A stretch of DNA of 64,000 bases from the NCBI GenBank assembly GCA_029212905.1, contig JARGPB010000010.1, positions 1 to 64,000 on the forward strand, written 5' to 3'. The DNA is from Thalassovita sp. Lineage in GTDB: Bacteria; Pseudomonadota; Alphaproteobacteria; Rhodobacterales; Rhodobacteraceae. The notes under the pieces are model-generated. The model did no database searches. It saw only the letters and a program-made list of their open reading frames with translations, and was not told where the DNA came from. Position numbers and translations under genes: made by a program. Each line of letters begins with the position of its first letter. Within the stretch, counting starts at the first letter, position 1. Of the stretch, positions 16,949 through 27,000 are shown piece after piece.

Positions 16949-18186
16949 GACCGCCCCCGCGAAGAAGGGCCAAGGTCCTCGCGCCGATCGAGCGCGCCGT
17001 TGGCACGATCAGGAACAGGCGACAGGTCAATCAACCCGTCGAAATCAAGCTCAACATCTTGCGTATCTTCGCGCGCAGGCGAGCGCTTTTCGATCTCCCA
17101 GACCATGGTGAGATAGGCGATGACAAAGAGCGCCATCGGCAGGCACAGTTCTGCGACCGCAATGACGGCAGCGATGGCCGCAAAGTCCGCGATATAGCGC
17201 AAGCTATCGAGCATACCTGGACGCGCCGGAAACTCAGGCGGCGTCAGGTCATCGCTCTCGATATCCCCGAGCGCGCCGTGTAATTGGTCTCCAAGGCCGC
17301 GCAGGAAGGCATTCAGACGCTGCGTGCCAGCTGGGTTGCCCGCGATGGAAGCGCCTGCGCGCAGTTCATCGGCAAAGCCCGACAGCAAGGTCAACGGCAG
17401 CGCTTCGCGCAAGGCCGAGGCCTTTTGTGTCATTTCACTGTGCAGCGCCTGAAGAGCCGCCCGCCGCGCGGAGATTGGCTGATCCGCATCGACGAGGATT
17501 TCTTGATAGTCGCGGTTCAGTTCATTGAGATCAGCAAGCAGTTTCTCACGGTCGAACGCCCCACGCTCGAAGGCCGCCGCAATGGATCGGGCTTGCGCAG
17601 CAAAACCCTCAAGGGCAATCGCCACGTCGCCGCGCCCACCATTGCCTTGGCGTGACAGGCAGGAACTTGCAACTTCACAAGAAGTTTTCGTTTCGATTTC
17701 TTCAGTGACGTTCTGTGCCTGCGGCGCAACGCGCGCGGAAATCAGAGCAGCATCATTGACCGAACGGATAAAGGCGGTTTGTTCGTGTCCCGCATGATCC
17801 AGCACCCGAAGCTGCACATCGGGGTAGATAATCCCAGATAGCGATCCGATAAACATCCCCGTGCCCGAGACACTCATACCTAGCACGGCGATAAAGCCAG
17901 CAAGCCGAAATCCCAGTGCTGCCCGTGGAGCCAGTTTTTCGACGCTGACCTTATTGATGCCATACGCGGCGAAACTGGCGGAAACTGTGATCAGCAGAAC
18001 CTTGAGGTTTGCCAGCGGTCCGGTTTCAGTGTTCAGCGTGAACAGCGATATCCCGAGCATGACCGAAGCCAGCAGGCCAAGGATAAGGAGCGCCGTCTCC
18101 TCGAAAGTCTTACCTTTTGGGCGCTCGTGCTTGAGCTTGGGCAGTTCCGTTGACTGGTTAGTTCGGGTGCGCTTGCGTGCGGACAT
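16945..18186 (-). CDS. Polytopic membrane protein, first gene of the transfer block
   Basis: This 413-aa protein has three hydrophobic segments in its first 140 residues, a long soluble and partly coiled region (ALEGFAAQARSIAAAFERGA), another hydrophobic region near 340-370, and an acidic C-terminus. The ATG at 18186 (MSARKRTRTN) is preferred over an upstream frame extension because the protein then begins with a normal basic cytosolic tail. It is probably the first gene of the operon that runs to 13511. Function unknown. Confidence 0.6.
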   Translation of the reverse strand: MSARKRTRTNQSTELPKLKHERPKGKTFEETALLILGLLASVMLGISLFTLNTETGPLANLKVLLITVSASFAAYGINKVSVEKLAPRAALGFRLAGFIAVLGMSVSGTGMFIGSLSGIIYPDVQLRVLDHAGHEQTAFIRSVNDAALISARVAPQAQNVTEEIETKTSCEVASSCLSRQGNGGRGDVAIALEGFAAQARSIAAAFERGAFDREKLLADLNELNRDYQEILVDADQPISARRAALQALHSEMTQKASALREALPLTLLSGFADELRAGASIAGNPAGTQRLNAFLRGLGDQLHGALGDIESDDLTPPEFPARPGMLDSLRYIADFAAIAAVIAVAELCLPMALFVIAYLTMVWEIEKRSPAREDTQDVELDFDGLIDLSPVPDRANGALDRREDLGPSSRGRS

Positions 18187-18403
18187 GTAAATACCTTTCA
18201 TATCGGCGTTAGGTCGTAGCAATAACCAGCGCCGCGAGTTGCGGCAGCTGACCGTGTGTTGGCGAGCAAATGTGGACAGCTAGAATGCTTGTGAATTGTC
18301 AGAGTTCGCGGCACTGTCCTGTCATCCGTTCAGCGCCACGAACATATGCCGCGCTGTGAGCCAAGCCGATGCAAACAAATGCAAAAGAACGCGCCCCGAA
18401 AAA
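18187..18403. promoter_or_regulatory. Divergent intergenic region
   Basis: This 217-bp gap lies between the minus-strand transfer block and the plus-strand cargo genes and must hold promoters for both. A small hairpin GCCGC-GAGTT-GCGGC lies near 18221-18235. I do not see a convincing operator. Confidence 0.35.
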
Positions 18404-19384
18404 ATGAGCCTTAGAAACTTCTCGACACTTCAGAAAAACAGAGCCTTGCTCGTGCTGCTGCACTACAGCGAAAAAACTGGAAAAAAGTGGGCGGCGATTT
18501 GCTCGGAAATCATGCGGCTAGTGGGGCGCTCTGCAACGCCCGAAGCACCACTTCTTACGCGCCAAGATTTAGAGGCGTGGGCTTCTGGGCGGAGCCAACT
18601 CGGCGATCATAAGTTTGCGCTGGTTTTCGAGTTTCTCGTTCACCCGGAAACTTTGAAACGGGCAGAATTTTCGAATGTAAATAGTATACTTGTAGAGGAA
18701 CGACTAAGCACATACGCCGATGTGCTCAACGGACTTGTCGGTGGCGAGGCGCTACGACCCGTGCATATCGATAAGAAAATTTCAAACGCTACACCTGGCT
18801 TGATGCCGCAAGACTGCGATGGTCTTTTTGTTCTCCGACGCGGCTCGACCTACTCACTTCTTTATCTCGCGTTTGAAGAGAACCTTAATGCCTACCTCTC
18901 CCATATGTTTGTGGGCATTGGGCAAAGCGCGGAAACCTGGATTGGAGACGTGGATAATGCGCATGGTGCGGCTAAATTTAAGGAGAAGTCCGGCAAGTCA
19001 TTTGAAAAGTTTGATCCGAGTGTCTTTTTGTCAAATATTGATTGGTCGATATCTCGATATAGCGGCATAGGCGTATTCGGAAATCCTATCCAAATTTTTC
19101 TCAGAGGGATTGAGAACAAGGAAACCAAAAGCTTCAAAATTCATGTTTCGATTGAGAGGTCGAACTATGCGTTTTCACGAAGGGAATATCCGAGGTTCTG
19201 GTTGGTTGATCAGAATTTTTCAGGCAAGATCGCAGAGCAAATCGCCAAGAGCGACGAAGCTCACAATGGCTATCTAGATTTTTCTTTGGTCGATATATCC
19301 GATCACGTCTGTGGTATGCGCACTCGCGACATCAGTGAATTCGAGGACATGTTTGACGACATAAAATGGAACGTGGGGCTATGA
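18404..19384 (+). CDS. Unrecognised protein paired with an ankyrin-repeat gene
   Basis: This 326-aa soluble protein resembles no family known to me. The N-terminal 90 residues are helical and basic (SLRNFSTLQKNRALLVLL), and the C-terminal 200 residues look like a mixed alpha/beta fold. Start: ATG at 18404; upstream in-frame alternative codons are less likely. Its stop overlaps the next gene as ATGA, so the two products are made together. The GC content is clearly lower than that of the transfer genes, suggesting separate acquisition. It could be a toxin/immunity or defence gene. Confidence 0.6.
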   Translation: MSLRNFSTLQKNRALLVLLHYSEKTGKKWAAICSEIMRLVGRSATPEAPLLTRQDLEAWASGRSQLGDHKFALVFEFLVHPETLKRAEFSNVNSILVEERLSTYADVLNGLVGGEALRPVHIDKKISNATPGLMPQDCDGLFVLRRGSTYSLLYLAFEENLNAYLSHMFVGIGQSAETWIGDVDNAHGAAKFKEKSGKSFEKFDPSVFLSNIDWSISRYSGIGVFGNPIQIFLRGIENKETKSFKIHVSIERSNYAFSRREYPRFWLVDQNFSGKIAEQIAKSDEAHNGYLDFSLVDISDHVCGMRTRDISEFEDMFDDIKWNVGL

Positions 19385-19713
19385 TCGACAACGTTACAAA
19401 AGAGCGTGTTCGAGGTCGCGGAGAGCCTAACCTCATTCGCGGCGCGAAGAACAATGACCTTGGCGAAGTAAAGCGGGCGGTGCATCAGCGCAGGGATACG
19501 TTAAACAAAGTTGAAGTCGATACTGGCTTCTCAGCACTTCACTATGCCGTCGCGAGAGGGAACCTTCAGATCGTCGCTTTCCTTCTCGAACAAGACGATA
19601 TCGACCTGCGCATAGCGGACATTCATAATAGAGAGCCGTTGGACCTTGCCGTCGACGTAGGACACCAAGGCATTGTCGTCGCTCTTTTGAAAGCCAGGAG
19701 TAAAGAGCGATAA
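19381..19713 (+). CDS. Ankyrin-repeat protein
   Basis: This 110-aa protein has two to three ankyrin repeats: GFSALHYAVARGNLQIVAFLL and a degenerate NREPLDLAVDVGHQGIVVALL. Ankyrin repeats mediate protein-protein contacts. The start ATG at 19381 overlaps the stop of the 18404 gene, so it probably binds or neutralises that product. Small ankyrin proteins often act as immunity or adaptor partners; the pairing is seen, the role is inferred. Confidence 0.75.
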   Translation: MIDNVTKERVRGRGEPNLIRGAKNNDLGEVKRAVHQRRDTLNKVEVDTGFSALHYAVARGNLQIVAFLLEQDDIDLRIADIHNREPLDLAVDVGHQGIVVALLKARSKER

Positions 19714-20353
19714 CGTCAGAACAGGATATTTTCTTCCAGCATGGCGCAGCAGCAAGATGTGTTTTGTAGTACAAAACCACCTTGGCAAGGGGACCGCTGC
19801 GCGCCCCCGTTGCATCCCCCAGGCCGTGGCTCTTTCAGGGCATTGAACCCGTTTCAGAGCCAGTAGACCGTATCGTCGGTCAAACACTCGCAGGGCTTGG
19901 AGAAGTCCCTCTCCACCTGCACCGAACCATGGATCAAAGGGCGTATCGCCGCCCCTTGAGACCCACTCGCGGGAGACTTCGCTCTCCCTGCACCCTTCGA
20001 CTTGGCGGGCGTTCCTGCCCCCAAGACCCCAGACCATGCCATGGAGACCAACCCTGCGCGGTTTGGATGCCGCCATCTTGCCGAAGATGCATCACTCCCA
20101 GGACCTACCGCAGCCCCCGAACCCAGCTCGTCGGGCTTGGAGAACTGCCTCTCCACCGACACCCCACCATGCACAACCGACGTCGATTGGTCAGTCCATC
20201 CACAACTCCCAGCCAAGCCCGGTAAGTCTGTGGATAGACCCATCACTTAGGCTGGTTAAGACTGACCGATTTGTTATGGTGATCAAAACTCGTCCAACCG
20301 CAACCGGCAAGCAGTTGAGGCGTCCATGAAATTGCACAATGAACTGAGACGAA
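19714..20353. other. 640-bp non-coding, highly structured repeat region
   Basis: No frame here looks protein-like. The stretch contains GTTTTGTA-G-TACAAAAC, GACCG-N6-CGGTC, and three related hairpins: TGGAGA-N6-TCTCCA at 19898-19915, GGGAGA-N6-TCTCCC at 19971-19988, and TGGAGA-N6-TCTCCA at 20138-20155. Each of the three is followed by a CACC-containing segment, and the first and third also by ACCATG. A further bulged stem (CTTGG..GGGC/GCCC..CCAAG) is near 19998-20025. It is much more GC-rich than the flanking genes. It may be a structured RNA or a REP-like repeat cluster. It also includes the hsdM promoter. Confidence 0.5.
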
Positions 20354-22744
20354 ATGAACGAAAACTCCCACAATAAGCTGATATCCTTTATTTGGTCGAT
20401 TGCAGACGATTGCCTCCGTGACGTCTACGTCCGAGGAAAGTATCGCGATGTTATCTTGCCTATGGTCGTTCTCCGCCGCTTGGACACGCTTCTGGAGCCA
20501 ACGAAAAATGAAGTGCTTGAAGAAGTCGAATTTCAGCGCAAGGAAATGAAGGCCACAGAGCTCGATGACGAGCCACTGAAGGCCGCATCCGGCTATGTCT
20601 TTTTCAACACCAGCAAATGGACTCTTCAAAAACTTTACGACACGACAACAAACAATCGACAAATCCTCCTTGCGAATATGGAAGAGTATTTGGACGGCTT
20701 CAGCGACAACGTTAAGGAGATTATCGAGCGCTTCGACCTCATGGCCAAAATGCGCCACATGGCAGGAAAGGACGTGCTTCTGGACGTTTTGGAGAAGTTT
20801 GTCTCACCTCGGATCAACCTGACTCCAACCGATAAGGAAGACCCTGACGGCAACCCAATGCCTGGGCTTTCGAACCTTGGCATGGGCTACGTTTTTGAGG
20901 AACTGATCCGCAAGTTCAACGAAGAGAACAACGAGGAAGCCGGGGAGCACTTCACCCCGCGCGAGGTGATCCACCTCATGACCCACCTCATGTTCGACCC
21001 GATCAAAGAACAGCTGCCCTCAGTGCTGACCATCTATGACCCGGCCTGTGGTTCGGGCGGGATGTTAACCGAAAGCCAAAACTATGTCATCGACCCAGAC
21101 GGCCAAATCCAAGCCAAAAGCGATGTTTACCTCTACGGTAAAGAGATCAACGACGAGACCTACGCGATCTGCAAATCCGACATGATGATCAAGGGCAACA
21201 ACCCCGAGAACATCAAGGTCGGATCGACCCTCTCCACCGACGAATTCTCGGGCCGCAAGTTCGATTTCATGCTGTCCAACCCGCCATACGGCAAAAGCTG
21301 GGCCAGCGAGCAGAAGTTCATCAAGGACGGCAAGGACGTGATCGATCCGCGCTTTAAGGTCGATCTGGCCGACTACTGGGGCGAGACCGATACGCAGGAC
21401 GCAACTCCGCGTTCCAGCGATGGCCAGCTTCTGTTCCTCATGGAAATGGTCAAAAAGATGAAGCCGCTCAGTGATAGTCCGACGGGGTCGCGCATCGCGT
21501 CGGTTCACAACGGCTCAAGCCTCTTCACAGGTGACGCGGGCGGCGGCGAAAGCAATATCCGCCGCTACATCATCGAAAACGACTTGCTGGACACCATCAT
21601 CCAGCTGCCGAACAACCTGTTCTACAACACCGGCATCACCACCTATATCTGGCTTCTGTCCAACGCCAAGCCCGACGCTCGCAAAGGCAAGGTTCAGCTG
21701 ATCGATGCAAACCTGCTCTATCGCAAGCTGCGCAAGAACCTAGGCGACAAGAACTGTGAATTCGCGCCCGAGCATATCGAGGCGATCACGCGCGCCTATC
21801 TGGGTTTTGAGCCGACTGAACGACAGCTGGACGACAACGGCGATCCCACGGGCATCGCAGTACAAATCTTCGACAATCAGGATTTTGGCTATCACAAAGT
21901 CACAATCGAGCGGCCCGACCGCCGCAGCGCGGGCTTTTCCGCCGAACGGCTAGCCCCACTGCGCTTTGACAAATCCCTGCGCACTCCCATGGAGCATCTG
22001 TGGGAAGAACATAGCGATCAAGTTTATGAAGCGGGCTTCCTAAAGGATCATTCCAAGGACATCCTGAAATGGTGCGAAGATGAAGAGATCACGCTGAACG
22101 CCAAGGCGCGTGGCAAGCTGCTGGATGTGAAGTATTGGCAGAGCCTTCGCGACCTGCATGCCACAGGGTGGCGTTTGATGGACATCATCGGCACGGATGA
22201 GACGAACGATTACAACGCCTTCCGCGATACGGTCACAGAAGCGATAAAGGCTCAAAAGATCAAGCTATCAGCGACCGAGAAGAACGCCATCCTGAATGCG
22301 GTCAGCTGGTATGACGAAGACGCCGAAAAGGTCATCGGCAAAAAGCTGAAGCTGACAGGCGACAAGCTGGATGCGCTGCTGCAACGCCTTGGCTGCACCG
22401 AAGACCAGTTGGCCGATTTTGGCTACTATCGCCAAAGCGACGGCAGCTATCTAACCTACGAGAGCAATTCAGACCTGCGCGATGCGGAAAGCGTGCCGCT
22501 GAAGGACAGCATCCACGACTATTTCCTGGCCGAGGTGCAGCCCCATGTGCCCGAGGCATGGATCAACATGGACAGTGTCAAGATCGGGTATGAGATCAGC
22601 TTTAACAAATACTTCTACCGCCACAAACCACTGCGCGCGCTGGAGGATGTGACAACCAACCTTCTGGAGCTGGAGACTCAGGCCGACGGGCTGATCGCGG
22701 ATATCCTAGGCCTTGAGACGCTGCCGAACGCGGAGGTAGCATGA
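20354..22744 (+). CDS. hsdM: Type I restriction-modification, DNA methyltransferase subunit
   Basis: This 796-aa N6-adenine methyltransferase subunit has an N-terminal HsdM helical domain (SFIWSIADDCLRDVYVRGKY), SAM-binding motif I YDPACGSGGML near residue 235, catalytic motif IV NPPY (LSNPPYGKS), and a long C-terminal extension typical of the larger HsdM subgroup. With HsdS it methylates the recognition sequence and protects host DNA. It is first in a compact hsdM-hsdS-hsdR operon; its stop overlaps the hsdS ATG (ATGA). Confidence 0.95.
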   Translation: MNENSHNKLISFIWSIADDCLRDVYVRGKYRDVILPMVVLRRLDTLLEPTKNEVLEEVEFQRKEMKATELDDEPLKAASGYVFFNTSKWTLQKLYDTTTNNRQILLANMEEYLDGFSDNVKEIIERFDLMAKMRHMAGKDVLLDVLEKFVSPRINLTPTDKEDPDGNPMPGLSNLGMGYVFEELIRKFNEENNEEAGEHFTPREVIHLMTHLMFDPIKEQLPSVLTIYDPACGSGGMLTESQNYVIDPDGQIQAKSDVYLYGKEINDETYAICKSDMMIKGNNPENIKVGSTLSTDEFSGRKFDFMLSNPPYGKSWASEQKFIKDGKDVIDPRFKVDLADYWGETDTQDATPRSSDGQLLFLMEMVKKMKPLSDSPTGSRIASVHNGSSLFTGDAGGGESNIRRYIIENDLLDTIIQLPNNLFYNTGITTYIWLLSNAKPDARKGKVQLIDANLLYRKLRKNLGDKNCEFAPEHIEAITRAYLGFEPTERQLDDNGDPTGIAVQIFDNQDFGYHKVTIERPDRRSAGFSAERLAPLRFDKSLRTPMEHLWEEHSDQVYEAGFLKDHSKDILKWCEDEEITLNAKARGKLLDVKYWQSLRDLHATGWRLMDIIGTDETNDYNAFRDTVTEAIKAQKIKLSATEKNAILNAVSWYDEDAEKVIGKKLKLTGDKLDALLQRLGCTEDQLADFGYYRQSDGSYLTYESNSDLRDAESVPLKDSIHDYFLAEVQPHVPEAWINMDSVKIGYEISFNKYFYRHKPLRALEDVTTNLLELETQADGLIADILGLETLPNAEVA

Positions 22745-24006
22745 TGCAGCTACCGCAATATCCACGATACGAGAGCTACAAGGACAGCGGCGAAGGGTGG
22801 ATCGGAAAGGTCCCAGAACATTGGGATGACCGGAAGCTCAAGCATCTCTTCATAGAAAAGAAGCACCGCGCGAACATGGATTTGAACTGCGGTGCGATCA
22901 GCTTCGGTGAAGTTGTTGAAAAGGATGATGAGCGCATTCCGCTCTCCACGAAGGCGTCCTATCAAGAAGTGCTGGCAGGAGAGTTTTTGGTCAACCCGCT
23001 GAATCTGAACTATGACTTGAAGAGCCTTCGTATTGGGCTGTCAGATATCAATGTGGTGGTCAGCGCGGGGTATATCGTTCTGCGAGCGGCAGCGGAACTC
23101 GACAAGCGGTACTTCAAGTATTTACTCCACCGATATGACGTTGCGAACATGAAACTTTTGGGTTCTGGGGTTCGGCAGACGATCAGCTTTAACCACATCG
23201 CCAATAGTATTTTGGTTGCGCCACCCCTAGAAGAACAACAAGCCATTGCCCGCTTTCTTGATGACAAAACCGACAAGATCGATCGGGCGGTGAAGATCAA
23301 GGAAGGGCAGATTGCCCTTTTGCGCGAGCGCAAGCAGATCATCATCCAAGAGGCCGTCACCCAGGGCCTTAACCCCGACGCCCCCATGAAAGACAGCGGC
23401 ATCGACTGGATCAACCAAATCCCGGCGCATTGGGATCGTTTGGCCAATAAGTTCATTTTCAGACTGAAGAAGGATACAGTAGGAAAGCGTGCTCCCGAGT
23501 ATGACCTGCTATCACTGACCCTGCGCGGGATTATCAAGCGCGATATGGAGAATCCTGAAGGCAAATTCCCAGCCGAATTCGACACCTATCAAGAGGTCCT
23601 ACCAGGCGACTTTGTATTTTGCCACTTCGATGTTGAAGAAACGCCGCGTACAGTTGGCCTGTCCGAGTTTCGGGGCATGATCACCGGGGCATATACGGTC
23701 TATCACACGAGCGACGAATTTGACCGCCGATTTCTGCTATATTTTTACCTGTTCGCAGATGCCGACAAAAAACTACGGTCGCTTTACAAAGGCCTACGAA
23801 ACACGATCCCCAAAGACGTGTTTGGTCGTTTCAAAACGCCGCTCCCTCCGCTCGAAGAGCAGCGGGAGATCGTGAAGCATATTGATGAGAGTTCAGCCAA
23901 GGTTGAGGCCGCAATCGAATTAAAAGAGCGCCAAATTGAGGCGCTGAAAGAATACAAAGACACGCTGATCAACTCAGCAGTGACGGGCAAGATTAAGGTG
24001 ATTTAA
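22741..24006 (+). CDS. hsdS: Type I restriction-modification, specificity subunit
   Basis: This 421-aa protein has two target-recognition domains, each beginning with a similar segment (SGEGWIGKVPEHWD and SGIDWINQIPAHWD) and each followed by a conserved helix (PPLEEQQAIARFLDDKTDKI and PPLEEQREIVKHIDE). This symmetric layout is that of HsdS, which reads the two halves of a bipartite DNA site. Its ATG overlaps the hsdM stop. The sequence recognised cannot be predicted from the protein alone. Confidence 0.94.
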   Translation: MMQLPQYPRYESYKDSGEGWIGKVPEHWDDRKLKHLFIEKKHRANMDLNCGAISFGEVVEKDDERIPLSTKASYQEVLAGEFLVNPLNLNYDLKSLRIGLSDINVVVSAGYIVLRAAAELDKRYFKYLLHRYDVANMKLLGSGVRQTISFNHIANSILVAPPLEEQQAIARFLDDKTDKIDRAVKIKEGQIALLRERKQIIIQEAVTQGLNPDAPMKDSGIDWINQIPAHWDRLANKFIFRLKKDTVGKRAPEYDLLSLTLRGIIKRDMENPEGKFPAEFDTYQEVLPGDFVFCHFDVEETPRTVGLSEFRGMITGAYTVYHTSDEFDRRFLLYFYLFADADKKLRSLYKGLRNTIPKDVFGRFKTPLPPLEEQREIVKHIDESSAKVEAAIELKERQIEALKEYKDTLINSAVTGKIKVI

Positions 24007-24016
24007 GGGGGCGAGC

Positions 24017-27000
24017 ATGGTCAGCAATACAAAAGAAATCGCGCTGGAACAGGCGATCCAAAAACATCTGACGGGCTTCACAAGTGAAGAGCTGACTGGC
24101 CAGCCACAGCCCGACAGCCCTAGCAAATTCCTCATCGGTCTGCCGCAGGATTTTGACGCGCAATATGCACTCGACACCAAGCTATTCTGGCAGTTTTTGG
24201 AAGACACGCAGGCCATAGAGCTGGACAAGCTGCGCAAGCACTCCCCGAATGACTGGCAGCGCAAGGTGCTGGAACGCTTTGACCGGATCATCAAACAAAA
24301 GGGCCTGCTGCATATCCTGAAAAAGGGTTTGCAGGTCGATAATGCCTTTCTGGTGATGATGTATCCCGCGCCGCTCGCCAGCTCGTCTGCCAAGGTGCAC
24401 GAAAACTTCGACGCCAACCTGTTCAGCGTGATGCGGCAGGTGCGCTATTCCCAGGCCAACCCGCTGCAAGAGATCGACATGGTGCTGTTCCTGAACGGAA
24501 TGCCCTTGATCACGCTGGAACTGAAGAACGCCTGGACCCACCAGACCGCCCGCTACAATGGACAAAAGCAATATCGCGAAGACCGGGACCCGACCCAGCC
24601 GCTTTTGCAGTTTGGCCGCGCTCTTGTGCACATGGCCGTGGACACCGACGAAGTGTTCATGACCACCAAGCTTGCGGGCAAGGGCACGTTCTTTCTGCCC
24701 TTCAACAAGGGCTACAAGGAGGGCGAAGGCAACCCGCCCAACCCAAACGGTCACAAGACCGCCTATCTATGGGAAGAGGTGTTTGAAAAGCGAAGCCTTG
24801 CAGGCATTATTCAACATTTTGTTCTATTGGAGGGTGACACCAAACTACCGTTAGCAAAGAAGACTCTGATCTTTCCACGCTACCAACAACTCGACGTGGT
24901 TCGAAAGCTATTGGATCATGCTGCTACTACTGGCGTTGGACATAGCTATTTGATCCAACATTCAGCAGGGTCTGGAAAATCAAATTCGATTACCTGGGCG
25001 GCATATCAGCTCATAGAGACCTACCCCGCGAGCAAGAAAGCCGCAGGTGATCGGGGGATGGAGCGCCCTCTATTTGACAGCGTGATCGTCGTGACCGACC
25101 GTCGGCTTCTGGACAAGCAGCTACGAGAGAACATCAAAGATTTCTCCGAAGTGAAAAACATCGTAGCTCCCGCGTTCCGTTCCGCAGACCTGAAATCTGC
25201 GTTGGAAGCAGGCAAGAAAATTGTCATCACAACGATACAAAAATTCCCTTTCATCATCGATGGCATCGCGGACATGAGCGACAAGCGCTTTGCCGTGATA
25301 ATTGACGAGGCGCATTCCGGCCAAGGCGGTATTGCCGCAGGCAAAATGAATGAAGCACTTGGGGCTGAAGCATCTGACGAAGACGATCTTGATCCGCAAG
25401 ACAAAATTTTGGCCGCTATGCATGCACGAAAAATGCGCGGCAACGCCTCGTATCTCGCATTTACTGCAACGCCCAAGAATACAACTCTGGAAAAATTTGG
25501 CGAGCAGCAACCCGATGGAAGCTTTGAACCTTTTCATCTCTACAGCATGAAGCAAGCAGTAGAAGAAGGGTTTATTCTCAACGTATTGGCGAACTATACG
25601 ACATATAGAAGTTACTACGAAATTCAGAAATCTATTGAAGCCAATCCCGATTTTGACACCAAGAAGGCGCAGAAAAAGCTGCGCTCCTACGTCGAGCGCA
25701 GTCAGCAGACTATCAACACCAAAGCTGAGATAATGTTGAACCATTTCCTTGATCAGGTGGTCAATGCCAAAAAGCTTAAAGGCAAGGCAAAGGGAATGAT
25801 TGTTACCCAAGATATCAAGGCGGCAATTCGGTATTACAAAGCCATCGCAAAACTGTTGGACGAGAGAGGAAATCCGTTCAAGGTCTTGATCGCATTTTCC
25901 GGCGAGAAGGAAGTCGATGGTATTTCTTACACCGAGGCTGGAATGAACGGGTTCTCCGAAACTGACACACGCGATAAATTTGAGACGGACGAATTCAGGC
26001 TATTGGTTGTCGCCAACAAATATCTAACAGGTTTTGATCAGCCCAAGCTATCGGCTATGTACGTAGACAAAAAGCTTCAAGGCGTCTTGGCGGTTCAAGC
26101 TTTGTCGCGGTTGAACAGATCATCTGCCAAACTGGGCAAACGCACTGAAGATCTGTTCATTCTGGATTTCTTCAATACCGTCGAAGAAATCAAGACTGCG
26201 TTCGATCCTTTCTACACTGTGACGACGCTATCTGAGGCAACTGATATCAATGTTCTTCACGAACTTAAGAGTATGCTTGACGACGTTGGTGTATACGAAA
26301 CCGCTGAGGTGGACGACTTCACAGCTCGTTATTTTGCAGGCGATGACGCACAGCTACTCAGCCCTATCATCGACTGCGCAGCTGCTCGCTTCAACGAAGA
26401 GCTTGAGCTAGAAAACCCTGACAAAATCGATTTTAAGATCAAGGCAAAGCAATTCGTCAAAATCTATGGTCAGATGGCTGCGATCATTCCGTTCGAAGTT
26501 GTAGAGTGGGAGAAACTTTTTTGGTTCTTAAAATTTCTAGTTCCAAAACTAAAAATAACTGACCCCGATCAAGATACGTTGGACGAGCTTCTTGAAGCAG
26601 TCGATCTATCCACCTACGGACTTGAACGAGTTAAACTAGGCCATAACATCGGGTTAGATGCTTCCGAGACGCAAGTTGATCCACAGAACGCCAATCCTCG
26701 CGGCTATCGTGAAGGGGGAGTTGAAAAAGACCCGCTAGATGAGATTGTTCGAAGTTTTAACGAACGATGGTTCCAGGGCTGGAGCGCAACCCCGGAGGAA
26801 CAGAGGGTCAAGTTTGTAAACATTGCTGAGAGTATTCGAGCCCATCCAGATTTTGAGGATAAGTATGAGAACAACGCCGACCCTCAGAACCGAGGCCTCG
26901 CGTTTGAAAAGATGCTCCGTGATGTAATGCTCAAACGAAGAAAGGATGAACTCGAACTGTATAAGCTTTTTGCGAACGACCCTGCTTTCAAATCTGCTTG

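Noticed and set aside
19531..20076. A 181-codon minus-strand frame across the structured non-coding region and the ankyrin gene
   Set aside because: It runs antisense to the ankyrin gene and its sequence only mirrors the hairpin repeats; no domain and odd composition.
19714..20353. CRISPR array or retron RNA
   Set aside because: The repeats are few, imperfect and unevenly spaced, and no Cas or reverse-transcriptase gene is in the window.
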